Positions 50,936 through 61,546 of a stretch of DNA of 64,000 nt are shown here, piece after piece. Positions within the stretch are counted from its first letter, which is position 1; each line of letters starts with the position of its first letter. A model generated the notes under the pieces. It did not search any database. It was not told the origin of the DNA and saw nothing but the letters and a program-made list of their open reading frames with translations. This DNA is from Rhizobacter sp. OV335 (GTDB lineage Bacteria; Pseudomonadota; Gammaproteobacteria; Burkholderiales; Burkholderiaceae_C): contig NZ_FRCQ01000030.1 in NCBI RefSeq assembly GCF_900142965.1, positions 1-64,000 of the forward strand, given 5' to 3'. Position numbers and translations under genes: made by a program.

Positions 50936-53900
50936 CAGGTGTTCCTCTCGGTGGCGCGTCGCCGCTGCAGCAGCGCGGCCCGTTGTTGTCGTGCGCGGTC
51001 GTCGATGGCGGTGGTGGTGGCAGGCGCGGCCGAACCGCGCTCCAGCCGCTGCACCAGCGCCGCGAGCGTCGGGTGCTTGAACAGCTCGACCAGCGGCAGC
51101 TCGACGCCCAGCCGCTGCTGCAACTGCTGGTGCACGCGGATCAGCAGCAGCGACTGCCCGCCGAGGTCGAAGAAGTTGTCGTGCAGGCCGACGCGGGCCA
51201 CGCCCAGCACCTCGCGCCAGATCGCCTCCAGCGTCTCGGCGACGCGGCCCTGCGGCGCGACGTGCGCGCGGTCGCTCTCGAACACCGGCTCCGGCAGCAC
51301 GCGGCGATCGACCTTGCCGTTCGGCGTCAGCGGCAGCGCGTCCATCGCGACGATCGCGCTCGGCACCATGTGGTCGGGCAGCAGCTCGGCCAAGGCTTGG
51401 CGCAGCGCCGCGGCATCGATGCGCCGGCCGGCATGCGGCGCCGCATAGGCCACCAGCCGCAGCCCGGCCGGGCCGGGTTTCGCGATCACCACCGCATCGC
51501 GCACGGCCGGCTGCGCCAGCAGGCGCGCCTCGACCTCGCCAAGCTCGATCCGGAAGCCACGCACCTTCACCTGCTGGTCGATGCGGCCGAGGTAGTCGAG
51601 CTGGCCCTCCGCATTCCAGCGCACCAGGTCGCCGGTGCGGTAGAGCCGGCCGCCGCGCGAGTCGAACGGGTCGGCGACGAAGCGCTCTGCCGTCAGCGCC
51701 GCCCGGTTCAGGTAGCCGCGTGCCAGGCTCACGCCACCCAGGTACAGCTCGCCGGGCATGCCGGGCGGCACCGGGTTCAGGTCGGCGTCGAGCACGCGCG
51801 CGCTGGTCTCGGTGATCGGCCGGCCGATCGGCACCTGCGCGGCGCCGTCGGCCCGGCAGGTCCAGTGCGTCACGTGGATCGTCGTCTCGGTCGGGCCGTA
51901 GAGGTTGTAGAGCGTCGCGCGCGGCAGGCGCAGCGCGACCTCCTTCTGCGCCTCGGCCGGCAGCGCCTCGCCGCCGACGATCGCGCGGCGCAAGGGTGCT
52001 TCGGTCCCCATCGCCCGCACCTGCGGCTGCTGCAGGAAGGCCTGCAGCATCGCCGGCACGAAGTTCAGCGTCGTAACGCGCCGGCGCAGGATCAGCGCCG
52101 CGAGCCGCGCCGGGTCGCGGTGCTCGCCGGGTTCGGCCAGCACCAGCGGCGTGCCGGTGCTCAGCGGCCAGAACATCTCCCAGGCCGACACGTCGAAACC
52201 GAACGCGGCCTTGTGCAGCACGGTGTCGGTAGCGTCGAGGCTGTACACCTGCTGCATCCAGGCCATGCAACTCGCGAGTGCCTGGTGGCGCACCGCGGCG
52301 CCCTTCGGCGTGCCGGTGGAGCCGGAGGTGTAGATCACGTAGGCGAGCTGCTCGGCGTGGATCGGGACCTGCGGGTCGTTGTCGGGCTCGGCAGCGGTGG
52401 CTAGCACGTCGAGGTCGAGCACGGGTGTGGCGACCGCAGGCAGCCGCTCGCGCACCGCGCCGTGTGTCAGCACCAGCGCGACGCCGCTGTCGCCCACCAT
52501 CCACGCGAGGCGCTCGGCTGGCAGCTCGGTGTCCAGCGGCACGTAGGTAGCGCCGGCCTTCAGCACCGCGAGGATGCCGACCATCATCGCGACCGAGCGT
52601 TCGAGCGCGATGCCGATGCGCGTCTCGGGCCCGACGCCTTGCACGATCAGGTGGTGCGCGAGGCGGTTGGCGCGGCGGTTCAACTCGGCACGGTCGAGCG
52701 TCTCGTCGGCGAAGTGCAGCGCGATGGTTGAAGGGTGCTCCCGCACGCGCTGCTCGAATGAGCGGTGCACCGGCAGCCAGTCGTCGAAGCGCTGCGCGTC
52801 GACGCCCCAGTCGTCCAGCCGCGCGCGCTCGTCGGCGCCGAGCAGGTCGACATCGCCGAGCGCCTGCGCCGGCCGCTGTGCCAGCGCATCCAGCAACGCC
52901 AGCAGGCGCGCGCCGAAGCGCTCGATGGTCGACGCGTCGAACAGCTCGGCCGCGTAGACGAACGACAACTCGAGCGCTGCGCCGGTCTGCTCGCGCACTT
53001 CCAGCGTCAGCTCGAACTGCGCCGCCAGCTCGGGCAGCGGCAGCGATTCGACTGTCAGCCCCGGCAGGCTCCGCAGCAAGCGCGGGTCTTCGCCGACGTG
53101 GTTGAACATCACCTGGAACAGCGGGCTCACGCCGAGGCTGCGCTCCGGCTGCAAGGCCTCGACCAACAGATCGAACGGCAGCTCGGCATGCGCCTGCGCG
53201 CCGAGCGAGGCATCGCGCGCCTGCGCGACCAACTGCGCCAGCGTCGTGCGGCCGCCGACGCGGTTGCGCAGCACCAGCGTGTTGACGAACAGCCCGATCA
53301 GCGCCTGCGCCTCGGGCCGCGCGCGGTTCGCGACCGGCACACCGACGCGCACGTCGCGCTGGCCGGTGCAGCGGTACAGCAGGCCCTGGAACACGCCGAG
53401 CAGCAGCATCGACAGGGTGGCCCCCTGCCCCTGTGCGACCGCCTGCAATGCGGCGCGCAGGCGCTCTGGCAGCACGAACGCATGCCGCGCGGCGGTGTAG
53501 CCGGCCTGCGGGCGGCGCGGGTAGTCGGTGGCCAGCGCGAGGACGGGTTCCTCCGCGCCGTCGTGCGCGAGCGCGGTGCGCCACCACGCAAGCTGCCGCG
53601 CGGCCTCGCCGGCAGCGAGCTCGTCGCGCTGCCACAACGCGTGGTCGGCGTATTGCACACGCGGCAGCGCAAGCGATGGCGACTGGCCGGCCGCGCCTGC
53701 CGCATATCCCTCTGCCAGTTCGTCGACGAACAGCTGCATCGATAAGCCGTCCGAGACGATGTGATGCATCACGACGACGAGCTGGTGCTCGTCGTCGCGC
53801 ACGCGCAGCAGGCCGACGCGCCACGGCGGGCCGCTGCGCAGGTCGAACGGGGTGTCGAGCAACCCCTGCAGGTTAAGCGCGGCCAGCGCGATCGGCTGCG

Positions 53901-56163
53901 GTGTCAGGATCAGCTGGCGCGGCGTGCCGTCGTCGGCGAGTTCGAACCGGGTGCGCAGCGGCTCGTGGCGCGCGGCCAGCGCATCGAGCGACGCCTGCAG
54001 CGCGGCGATGTCGAGCACACCGCGCAGCCGCAGTCCGAAGCGCACGTGGTACGCGGAGCTGCCCGGATCGAGCTGCCACAGGAACCACTGGCGCTGCTGC
54101 GCGTGCGACAGCGGCAGCGCTGCGGCACGGCGTGCGGCATCGAGCACCGGAATGGCCGCGAGTGGCGCCCCGGCCTCGCGGACCTGCCGCACGCGCGCCG
54201 CCAGGTCGACCAGGCGCGGCTGCTCGAAGACATCGCGCGGCGCGAAGCCGATGGTCCAGCGCTCCGCGATGCGCACCGCCAGTTGCACCGCGCCGAGCGA
54301 GTTGCCGCCGCTCGCGAAGAACTGCGCATCGCGCGGCGGCAACGCGGCGTGACCCAGCACGTCTTGCCACAGTGCTGCGACGGCCGCCTCGGTGGCGTCG
54401 AGCGGGGCTGTGGGCGGCGCTTCGTGTTCGCCACCGCCGAGCACGAAGCGGCCGTGCGCGAACACCGCGAAGACATCGAGCGTGCCTTGCTCGAAGCCCT
54501 GCCGGCAGGCGCGCCGCTGCAGCTTACCGCTGGAGGTCCTCGGCAACGCGCCCGGGTTCAGCAGCAGCGCGACCGCCACCGCCTCGCGGCAAGCGCCGGC
54601 GCAGGCTTCGCCCAGCGCACGCACCAGCGCTTCGGGCGACACGCGCTTCTGCGTCGCGCGCGATACCTCGACCGCGATGCCGACGCCCTCTCCGCCACCC
54701 GGCAGCTCGACCGCGAACGCGGCGACGCGGCCGGCGCGCACCGCGTCGACCTCGGCCTCGATCGCGCGCTCGATGTCCTGCGGGTAGACGTTCTGGCCGC
54801 GCAGGATGATCAGGTCCTTCAGACGGCCGGTGACGTGCAGTTCGCCGTCGCGCACGAAACCGAGGTCGCCGGTGCGCAGCCAGCGCTGGCCGGCGCGTTC
54901 GACGAAGCTGGCCTGCGTCTCTTCGAGCCGCTGCCAGTAGCCCTGCGCGATGCTCGGGCCGGCCGCCCAGATTTCTCCGACCTCCCCGTCGGCGTGCACC
55001 GCGAGCGTCCGCGGGTCGACGATCTCGACGCGGTGGCCCCCGGGCACTTGGCCGCTGCTGACCAGCGTGATCGCATCGTCGCCGCGGGCATCAGCGGCCA
55101 GCCCTGCGGCAAGCGCCGACGCCGAGAACGGCTGCGCGACCATGCCCTGCCCGCGTGTTGCACCGCTGACGAACAGCGTCGCTTCCGCGAGGCCATAGCA
55201 CGGGAACACCGCGCGCGCATCGAAGCGCGCCGGCGCGAAACGCTCGACAAACGCCTGCAGCGTGTCGTGCCGCACCGGCTCGGCACCGCTGAACGCGACG
55301 CGCCAGCTCGACAGGTCGAGCTGCGCGATCGACGCCTCTTTCACCCGCTCGACGCACAGCCGGTACGCAAAATCCGGCGCGCCGCTGATGCTGCCGCGAT
55401 GCCGCGCGATCGCCTCCAGCCAGCGCACCGGCCGTTCGAGGAAGAACTGCGGCGTCATCAGGACAGCCTTGATGCCGCGGTGCAGCGGCTGCAGCAGCCC
55501 GCCGATCAGGCCCATGTCGTGGTACAGCGGCAGCCAGCTGACGAACACGTCGTCGGCGCCGACCTCGAAGCCCTCGCCGATCGCCCGCTCGTTGGCCATC
55601 AGGTTGCCGTGGCTGACCATCACGCCTTTCGGCGCCGACGTGGAGCCGGAGGTGTATTGCAGGAACGCGATGTCGCCGTCGTGCGGGGCGTGCGGCTGCC
55701 AGGCGGCGGCGAGCGCGGTGTCGTCGCCGGCATCGAGTTCGTCAAGCGCGATCGGTGCGGCATCACCGAAGCCCTCGCCGACCATCGCCAGCGTTGCGCG
55801 CGTCGCGAGCAGCGCCGCCGGTTGCGCGTCCTGCGCGATGCCGGCCAGCCGCGCCAGGTGCTGCGGCCGCGCCGATTCGGGCGGGAACGCCGGCACCGCG
55901 ATCAGCCCGGCGTGCAGGCAGGCGAGGAAGGCCACGACGTAGCGGTCGTCGTTGTCGAGCAGCAGCAGCACGCGCTCGCCCGGGGCGAAGCGGCGCTGCA
56001 GCCGCGCAGCCAGCGCGCGAACCTGCTGAGACAGTCCGGCGTAGCGGATCGTCGTGTCGACAGTCGCGCCGTCGACGGCGCCAACGATCACCAACGCGGT
56101 GTCCTGCGGACGCTCGGCCGCGAGCCGCTGCAGGTGGTCGACGAAATTGCGGGGATCATTCAT
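50935..56163 (-). CDS. Starter enzyme FAAL-ACP-C-A-T, predicted Thr-like substrate
   Basis: A protein of 1742 residues. Residues 1 to about 575 form a fatty acyl-AMP ligase ([17 protein letters not shown] near 176, [38 protein letters not shown]). The carrier site is [11 protein letters not shown] near 622, with Asn in place of the common Asp. The C domain (HHIVSDGLS near 802) condenses the acyl chain with the first amino acid. The A domain has [12 protein letters not shown] near 1281; pocket residues D-V-W-N-I-G-L-I-H are closest to threonine codes (DFWNIGMVH). The T domain is LGGQSLLLI near 1668. It begins the lipopeptide. It overlaps the hydroxylase gene by one base (TGATG). Confidence 0.9.
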
Positions 56164-57128
56164 CAAGACAAGTCCTGGTCGAGGTTGCCGTGCGGCTCGG
56201 CCATCGCGACCACCACCTTGCGCGGGCCCTTGAACGGCGCGCGCGCATGCGCGGCCAGCATGTTGTCGAGCATCAGCACGTCGCCGGCCTGCCAGCGGAA
56301 CGACACCGTCTGCGCCTGCAGCACCGCGCGCACCTCGTCGAGCATCGCGTCCGGGATCGGCGAGCCGTCGGCGAAGCAGGCGGTGCGCGGCATCTCGTCG
56401 GCGCCCAGCAGTTCTTCCAGCGATTCGCGCACCTCCGGCTGCAGGTTCGACACGTGGAACAAGTGCGCCTGGTTGAACCACACCGTCTCGCCGGTGCGCG
56501 GGTGCACCGCGGTGGCCTGGCACAGCTGCGTGGTGCGCAAGCCGCCATCGGGCTTCCATTCGAAGCGGATGCCCGAGCGCGTGCACCAGGCCTCGACCTC
56601 GGCGCGTTCGCTGGTGTTGAAGACCTGCTGCCACGGCACGTCGAACTCGCCGTAGTTGCGCACGTACAGCACGCCGGGCGCGAAGCGGCGGCGGATGGCC
56701 TCGGGCATGTGGCGCCAGATCGCGCGGCTGTCGGCGATCGGCGTCTCGCCGCCCTCGGGCGCCGCGGTCACGCAGTGGAACCAGATCTTCATCGGCCACT
56801 CGCGGGTGTAGGCCTGCTCGTTGTGCAGCGGGATGTGCTGGTGCGCCGGGTACTCGGTGGAGGTGTAGATGCCGCCGCCGACCGCGCTGCGCGGCGTCGA
56901 GCCGAATTCGTAGGCGAGCAGCGGGTGGCCGAACGCCGCGGCAAAGCTGCGGAACGCGGCAACATCGGGCACCTCGAAGCCGCGCAGCAGCACGCCGCCG
57001 ATGCGCGTCAGCAGCGCGTCGATGTCGGCACGCAGCGGCTCGACGGCCTCGAGCAGCGTTTCGCCGGCGCGCGACGGCGACAGCAGGGCCGGCAACGCAG
57101 GCCGGGCCGGGTTCAGCAGGTCGCTCAT
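56163..57128 (-). CDS. TauD/SyrP-like Fe(II)/2-oxoglutarate hydroxylase, probable Asp beta-hydroxylase
   Basis: A protein of 321 residues with the TauD fold. The iron ligands are His102 and Glu104 in PLHNEQAY, with a distal His in LDNMLAAHARAPF followed by the 2-oxoglutarate-binding Arg in GPRKV. SyrP-like enzymes hydroxylate aspartate bound to NRPS carrier domains, giving beta-hydroxyaspartate, an alpha-hydroxycarboxylate iron ligand that makes siderophores photoreactive. The aspartate code of the last NRPS module fits this. The next gene upstream is the type II thioesterase, 11 bases away; the FAAL-NRPS overlaps it by one base. Confidence 0.87.
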   Translation of the reverse strand: MSDLLNPARPALPALLSPSRAGETLLEAVEPLRADIDALLTRIGGVLLRGFEVPDVAAFRSFAAAFGHPLLAYEFGSTPRSAVGGGIYTSTEYPAHQHIPLHNEQAYTREWPMKIWFHCVTAAPEGGETPIADSRAIWRHMPEAIRRRFAPGVLYVRNYGEFDVPWQQVFNTSERAEVEAWCTRSGIRFEWKPDGGLRTTQLCQATAVHPRTGETVWFNQAHLFHVSNLQPEVRESLEELLGADEMPRTACFADGSPIPDAMLDEVRAVLQAQTVSFRWQAGDVLMLDNMLAAHARAPFKGPRKVVVAMAEPHGNLDQDLS

Positions 57129-57139
57129 GGGGATCCTCG

Positions 57140-57877
57140 TCAGGACGGCAACGGTTCCAGCCGCAGCGGCTGCATCTCGTGGACGAGCGCGGCCAGCAGC
57201 TGCGGCTCGCTCTGGCGGATGAAGAAGTGCCCGCCGTCCAGCCAGGTCAGCGAGAACAGCGTGCGCGCCTCGCGGCGCCAGGCCGCCAGGCGCGCGGCGT
57301 CGATGTCGTCGTGCCGGCCGCCGAAGGCGTGGATCGGCAGGTCGAGCGGCCTCGCGGGCGGCAGCTCGGGCACGCTGGTGCAGACGCGGTAGTCGGCGCG
57401 CAGCGCGTCGAGCGTGATGCGCAGCATCTCGGGGCTCGCGAACACCTCGTCCGGCGTGCCGCCCTGGCGGCGCAGGTCGGCGATCAGCTGGTGATCGGTG
57501 TCCTTGTTCGCGAAGCGCTGCGGGTCACGCTGGCCGGGCGCCGGGCAGCCGCTGACGAACAGCGCCGCGGGCGCAGGCAAGCCGCGCTCGCGCAGGTGCC
57601 GGGCGATGCCCCAGGCCAGCAGGCCGCCCATGCTGTGGCCGAACAGCATGACGCTGCCGGCGGATGCGGTCATCGCGGCGGCCTGCTCGTCGCACAGCCG
57701 CGAGACGAGCGCCGCGAACGATTCGACGCAGGGCTCGCCGAGGCGGGCGCCGCGGCCCGGCAGCTCGACCGGCACGACCTGCACCCACGACGGCAGCAGG
57801 CGCCGCCAGCGCAGGTACATCGTCGCGCTGGCGCCGGCGCACGGCAGGCACAGCAGGCGGATGGAGGGCGCGATCAT
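57140..57877 (-). CDS. Type II thioesterase
   Basis: An alpha/beta hydrolase of 245 residues. The nucleophile is Ser82 in LFGHSMGGLLAW, the opening is RLLCLPCAGASATMY, typical of external NRPS/PKS thioesterases, and the late histidine is in LDGGHFFIRQ. These enzymes remove stalled or mis-loaded acyl groups from carrier domains and restore assembly-line activity. It overlaps the MbtH gene by one base (TGATG) and belongs to the long biosynthetic operon. Confidence 0.9.
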   Translation of the reverse strand: MIAPSIRLLCLPCAGASATMYLRWRRLLPSWVQVVPVELPGRGARLGEPCVESFAALVSRLCDEQAAAMTASAGSVMLFGHSMGGLLAWGIARHLRERGLPAPAALFVSGCPAPGQRDPQRFANKDTDHQLIADLRRQGGTPDEVFASPEMLRITLDALRADYRVCTSVPELPPARPLDLPIHAFGGRHDDIDAARLAAWRREARTLFSLTWLDGGHFFIRQSEPQLLAALVHEMQPLRLEPLPS

Positions 57878-58113
57878 CAGCGGGAAGTCGTCGTCGCCTG
57901 CTCATCCATCCAGCGGCGCAGCGACAGCGGCCGCATGTCGGTCCAGGCCGCGTCGACGAAGGCCAGCACCGTCTTCTTGTCGCCGCTGGCGCCGGGCACC
58001 GCGGTCCAGCCCGGTGGCACGGCCTTCCAGTGCGGCCAGATGGAGTATTGGTCCTCATGGTTGACGAGGACGATGAAGGTGTCGTCGTCGCGGTCGAAGC
58101 AGCTGGTGGACAT
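57877..58113 (-). CDS. MbtH-family NRPS chaperone
   Basis: A protein of 78 residues with the MbtH signature [10 protein letters not shown], followed by the conserved tryptophans in PPGWTAV, and ending in the [13 protein letters not shown] block. MbtH-like proteins bind adenylation domains and raise their activity or solubility. One copy serves the locus. It is the first gene of the block of biosynthetic genes with overlapping starts and stops. Confidence 0.94.
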   Translation of the reverse strand: MSTSCFDRDDDTFIVLVNHEDQYSIWPHWKAVPPGWTAVPGASGDKKTVLAFVDAAWTDMRPLSLRRWMDEQATTTSR

Positions 58114-58209
58114 GGCAGGGCTCGTGGTTCGCGCAGTGCTGCGCCTTGCCTACCATGACGAGCCGGCGGCTGGTTTGTTCAGCGGCCGCCCTGCCCGAAG
58201 CTCACGTGT

Positions 58210-58443
58210 TCAATGCGGCAACCCGTCGTCCCCATGCGCCGGCGGCACCAGCCCGCTCAGCAGCCACAGCCGCGACGCCTGCGCATGCGCCGTGCGGTGC
58301 CGCGGGTCGGCCTCGAGCCAGCGCGCGAGCGCCTCGTGCTCCGCATCGCTGAGCGGCTGCTCGTGCGCCTTCATCACCCAGTCCCAGGCGGCCTGCATGG
58401 CGAGCTCCTGCGCGGGGTCTTCACGGTCCTGGTCGGCGCTCAT
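58210..58443 (-). CDS. Stand-alone FecR N-terminal (DUF4880) mini-protein
   Basis: A protein of 77 residues resembling only the cytoplasmic, sigma-contacting part of FecR: AMQAAWDWVMKAHEQPLSDAEHEALARWLEADPRHRTAHAQASRLW. The frame stops before any transmembrane or periplasmic FecR domain. It lies 66 bases downstream of the second ECF sigma gene on the same strand and 97 bases before MbtH. It may act as a soluble modulator of that sigma factor, or be the relic of a full fecR. Confidence 0.75.
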   Translation of the reverse strand: MSADQDREDPAQELAMQAAWDWVMKAHEQPLSDAEHEALARWLEADPRHRTAHAQASRLWLLSGLVPPAHGDDGLPH

Positions 58444-58508
58444 CGGGCGGGCTGCGCGCGCGATTGCGCGCGGGGCTGGCAGTGGAAACCGCCGATTCTA
58501 GGAGGCCC

Positions 58509-59033
58509 TCATTCCGCCTCTAGAACGTGCCGGCAGCGCGCCAGGGCCTGGACCGCATCGCGGATCATCGTGTTGACCGTCGCCGCCGACACGCCGAGCC
58601 GCTCGCCGATCGCGCGCTGCGTCAGCCCGCCCATGCGGTACAGCTCGAAGGCCTGGCGCGTGCGCGCCGGCAGCCGGCCGAGCGCCTCGTCGACGATCAC
58701 CAGGTTCTGCCGGCTGATCGCGTACTGCTCCGGCGTACCTTGCGGCGCCGCGACGTGTTCGCCGCTCTCGGCGTCGGCGAACACGCCAGCCTCGAGCATC
58801 ATGCGGCGCCGGCAATCGATGGCGAGGTTGCGCACCACCTGGAAGCAGTAGCCGATCGGCTGCTGCACCGGCAGGCCCGGCGCCACGTCGGAGAGCTTCA
58901 GAAAGGCCTCCTGCACCACGTCTTCGGCCAGCTCGCGCCGGCCGGTGATCTTGTGGGCCAGGCCCTGCAGCTTGGCCCGGTGGGCCAGGAAAGCGCCGCC
59001 CAACCCGGTCGGCTCATGGTTGGTGATCGACAC
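58509..59033 (-). CDS. FecI-like ECF sigma factor, second copy
   Basis: A protein of 174 residues starting with GTG (AGGGGG site about 8 bases upstream). Region 2 includes RRELAEDVVQEAFLKLSDV and GYCFQVVRNLAIDCRRR. Region 4 includes LPARTRQAFELYRMGGLTQRAIGERL and VSAATVNTMIRDAVQAL. The preceding Fur-like site suggests iron-starvation control, as for PvdS-type sigmas that run siderophore operons. It heads the long minus-strand biosynthetic operon. It is distinct from the FecI at 23933. Confidence 0.88.
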   Translation of the reverse strand: MSITNHEPTGLGGAFLAHRAKLQGLAHKITGRRELAEDVVQEAFLKLSDVAPGLPVQQPIGYCFQVVRNLAIDCRRRMMLEAGVFADAESGEHVAAPQGTPEQYAISRQNLVIVDEALGRLPARTRQAFELYRMGGLTQRAIGERLGVSAATVNTMIRDAVQALARCRHVLEAE

Positions 59034-59063
59034 GCTCTACCCCCTGGATCATTTCGTTATTGT

Positions 59064-59082
59064 TGCGAATGATTCTCATTTT
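59064..59082 (-). promoter_or_regulatory. Fur-box-like site before the second sigma gene
   Basis: The 19 bases tgcgaatgattctcatttt closely follow the Fur-box consensus, with AATGAT and TCATT half-sites. It lies 31 bases before the GTG start of the sigma gene on the minus strand. This would place the whole biosynthetic operon under iron control through the sigma factor. Confidence 0.75.
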
Positions 59083-59187
59083 CCAGGGCCACGTCAAGCC
59101 TCCGCGAATGACCCTGCGACAGCCTGCGGAGGGCTTGCTCCAGAATGCGAACCTTGTTCCCGTGGCGAAACCTGGCCGACCAACGAG

Positions 59188-59850
59188 ATGCGCGTACTGC
59201 TGGTGGAAGACGACCGGATGATCGGCGCGGCCGTGCAGCAGGCGCTGGCCGATGCCGCCTACGCGGTCGACTGGACCACCGACGGCCAGCAGGCGCTGGC
59301 AGCCGCGCTCGCGCAGGCCTACGACATCGTGCTGCTCGACCTCGGCCTGCCGCTGCGCGACGGCATCGACGTGCTGCGCCAGCTGCGCGCGCGCAATGCC
59401 CATGTGCCGATCCTGATCGTCACCGCACGCGACGAGGTCGAGGACCGCATCGCCGGCCTCGACCTCGGCGCCGACGACTACGTGCTGAAGCCCTTCGACG
59501 TGCAGGAGCTGCTCGCCCGCATGCGCGCGGTGGTGCGGCGCCAAGGCGGCTCGGCCTCGCCGCTGCTGACCAACGGCGCGATCACGCTCGACCCGGTGAC
59601 GCGCGACGTCAGCTTCGAAGGCCAGAGCGCCGCGCTGTCGGGCCGCGAGTTCACGCTGCTGCAGGCGCTGCTGGTGCGGCCGGGTGCGATCCTGTCGCGC
59701 CAGGAACTCGAGGAACGCATCTACGGCTGGAACGAGGAGATCGAGAGCAACACCGTCGAGGTGCTGATCCACGGCATCCGCCGCAAGCTCGGACCGACCG
59801 TGATCCGCAACGTGCGCGGCGTCGGCTGGCGCGTGGACCGCACGGCATGA
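59188..59850 (+). CDS. OmpR-family response regulator
   Basis: A protein of 220 residues. The receiver starts RVLLVEDDRM, has phospho-acceptor Asp51 in LLDLGLPLRDG, and the conserved Thr and Lys in LIVTARDE and DDYVLKPFD. The C-terminal winged helix has SGREFTLLQALLVRPG and ends VRNVRGVGWRVD-like. It is most like the QseB/PmrA/BasR group. The kinase gene overlaps its stop (ATGA). Its promoter region adjoins the Fur-box region of the sigma gene, which is transcribed the other way, but a link to iron is not shown. Confidence 0.92.
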   Translation: MRVLLVEDDRMIGAAVQQALADAAYAVDWTTDGQQALAAALAQAYDIVLLDLGLPLRDGIDVLRQLRARNAHVPILIVTARDEVEDRIAGLDLGADDYVLKPFDVQELLARMRAVVRRQGGSASPLLTNGAITLDPVTRDVSFEGQSAALSGREFTLLQALLVRPGAILSRQELEERIYGWNEEIESNTVEVLIHGIRRKLGPTVIRNVRGVGWRVDRTA

Positions 59851-61193
59851 GGAACTCGCTGCAGTTCCGCCTGTCGCTGTGGATGGCCGTGCTGCTGCTG
59901 GCCACCGCGGTCGCGGCCGGCGCGGTGTCGTTCTTCTGGGCGCTGCATGAGGCCAACGAGCTGCAGGACGACCTGCTGGAGCAGACCGCCGCGCTGGTGC
60001 TGGCCGGCCAGCTCGCGATCAACCCGGTGGAGCCGGTGGCGGCGCCCGCGGGCCTGCAGCCGCGCGTCGTCGTCGAGCTGGTCGACTCGGTCGCGGGCGA
60101 GCCGCGCGTGAACGGCATCGGCCGGTTGCCGCGCGACCTGCCCGACGGCCTCGACACGCACGTCGCCGAAGGCCGCTCGTGGCGCATGCTGCTGACCCAC
60201 CTGCCGGACGGCCGCCGCTTCATCGTCGCGCAGCAGACCGACCGGCGCGACGACATCGCACAAGACAGCGCACTCGCCGCGCTGGTGCCGCTGCTGGTGC
60301 TGCTGCCGGTGCTGCTGCTGCTGATCCACGTGGTGATCCGCAACACGCTGCGGCCGATCGCGCGGGCGTCGCACCAGCTCGACCAGCCGCTCGATCGCCA
60401 GGGCAATGCCGCGATGGTCAACGTGCCGGCCGGCGACATGCCCGACGAGGTGCGGCCCTTCGTCACGTCGATCAACGCGCTGCTGCGCCGCCTCACCGAA
60501 TCGCTCGAACAGCAGCGCCGCTTCATCGCCGATGCGGCACATGAGCTGCGCTCGCCGATCACCGCGCTGACGGTGCAGGCCGAGAACCTGGAGCATGCCG
60601 AGATGTCGCCCGAGGCACGCCGGCGCTTCGCGCCGCTGCGCGAGGGGCTGTCGCGTTCGCGCGCGCTGCTGGAGCAGCTGCTGTCGCTCGCGCGGGCGCA
60701 GGCGCGGCCCGGCGTGGGTGGCGCGCGCGATGCGGCAGCGCAGCCGCCGGTCGCGCTGCACGAGGTGGTGCGCGAGGTGGTGTCCGACCTGGTCGCGATG
60801 GCCGAGGCCGGCAACGTCGACCTGGGCGTCACGCGGCTCGATGCGGTGCATGTCGCCGGCACGCCGGTCGACCTGCACACGCTGGTGCGCAACGCGGTCG
60901 ACAACGCGGTGCGCTACACGCCGGCCGGCGGGCGCGTCGACGTGAGCATCGAACGCGCCGACGGCCACGCGCTGCTGCGCGTCGACGACACCGGCCGCGG
61001 CATCCCGCCGGACCAGCGCGAGCGGGTGTTCGATGCGTTCTACCGGGTGGTCGGCACGCAGCCGACCGGCAGCGGGCTGGGCTTGTCGATCGCACGCGGC
61101 ATCGCGCAGCGGCTGGGCGGGCAGATCACGCTGGGCGCGGCGCCCGGCGGTGGGTTGCGGTTCGAGTACCGACAAGACAGCGTGCGTCATTAA
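59847..61193 (+). CDS. Membrane sensor histidine kinase
   Basis: A protein of 448 residues. Two transmembrane helices near 10-32 and 143-164 flank a periplasmic domain of about 110 residues. A HAMP-like region follows. The HisKA domain has His232 in DAAHELRSPITAL. The HATPase shows NAVDNAVRYTP, VDDTGRGIP and GSGLGLSIARGI. It is the partner of the OmpR-type regulator and resembles QseC/PmrB kinases. The signal is unknown. Confidence 0.92.
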   Translation: MRNSLQFRLSLWMAVLLLATAVAAGAVSFFWALHEANELQDDLLEQTAALVLAGQLAINPVEPVAAPAGLQPRVVVELVDSVAGEPRVNGIGRLPRDLPDGLDTHVAEGRSWRMLLTHLPDGRRFIVAQQTDRRDDIAQDSALAALVPLLVLLPVLLLLIHVVIRNTLRPIARASHQLDQPLDRQGNAAMVNVPAGDMPDEVRPFVTSINALLRRLTESLEQQRRFIADAAHELRSPITALTVQAENLEHAEMSPEARRRFAPLREGLSRSRALLEQLLSLARAQARPGVGGARDAAAQPPVALHEVVREVVSDLVAMAEAGNVDLGVTRLDAVHVAGTPVDLHTLVRNAVDNAVRYTPAGGRVDVSIERADGHALLRVDDTGRGIPPDQRERVFDAFYRVVGTQPTGSGLGLSIARGIAQRLGGQITLGAAPGGGLRFEYRQDSVRH

Positions 61194-61262
61194 GTTTCGG
61201 TATGGACGCGCCGGCTGGCGCCGCTACCGTGGCAGGTCCTCTGCAACAACGGGAGCCTCTGC

Positions 61263-61541
61263 ATGGCCTTGTATCGCAACGTCGGCGGCATCGTGACCCT
61301 CGCACCCGGCGGCACGCACCACTGGGAATACGTGTTCGACGGCTTCGGCCGCGATGTCGGCGTCGCGGTCGCGGCGCCCAACATCCAGGAGCCGCAGCTC
61401 AACGTCGAACTGGTCACCGTCAGCCAGGGCGTCGTCGCCCGCTCGAACGGCGAGACCGACGGCATCCACTACACCGTCAACATCCGCAACGCCGGGGCGG
61501 CGGCGATCCACTACAACCTCAGCATTGCGGAATGGAGTTGA
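61263..61541 (+). CDS. Small beta-rich protein of unknown function
   Basis: A protein of 92 residues, starting MALYRNVGGIVTLAPGGTHHW. It has alternating hydrophobic residues and ends AAAIHYNLSIAEWS, suggesting a single beta-sandwich. No signal peptide, no cysteines. The next small gene starts 5 bases after its stop. No family recognised. Confidence 0.6.
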   Translation: MALYRNVGGIVTLAPGGTHHWEYVFDGFGRDVGVAVAAPNIQEPQLNVELVTVSQGVVARSNGETDGIHYTVNIRNAGAAAIHYNLSIAEWS

Positions 61542-61546
61542 CCGAT

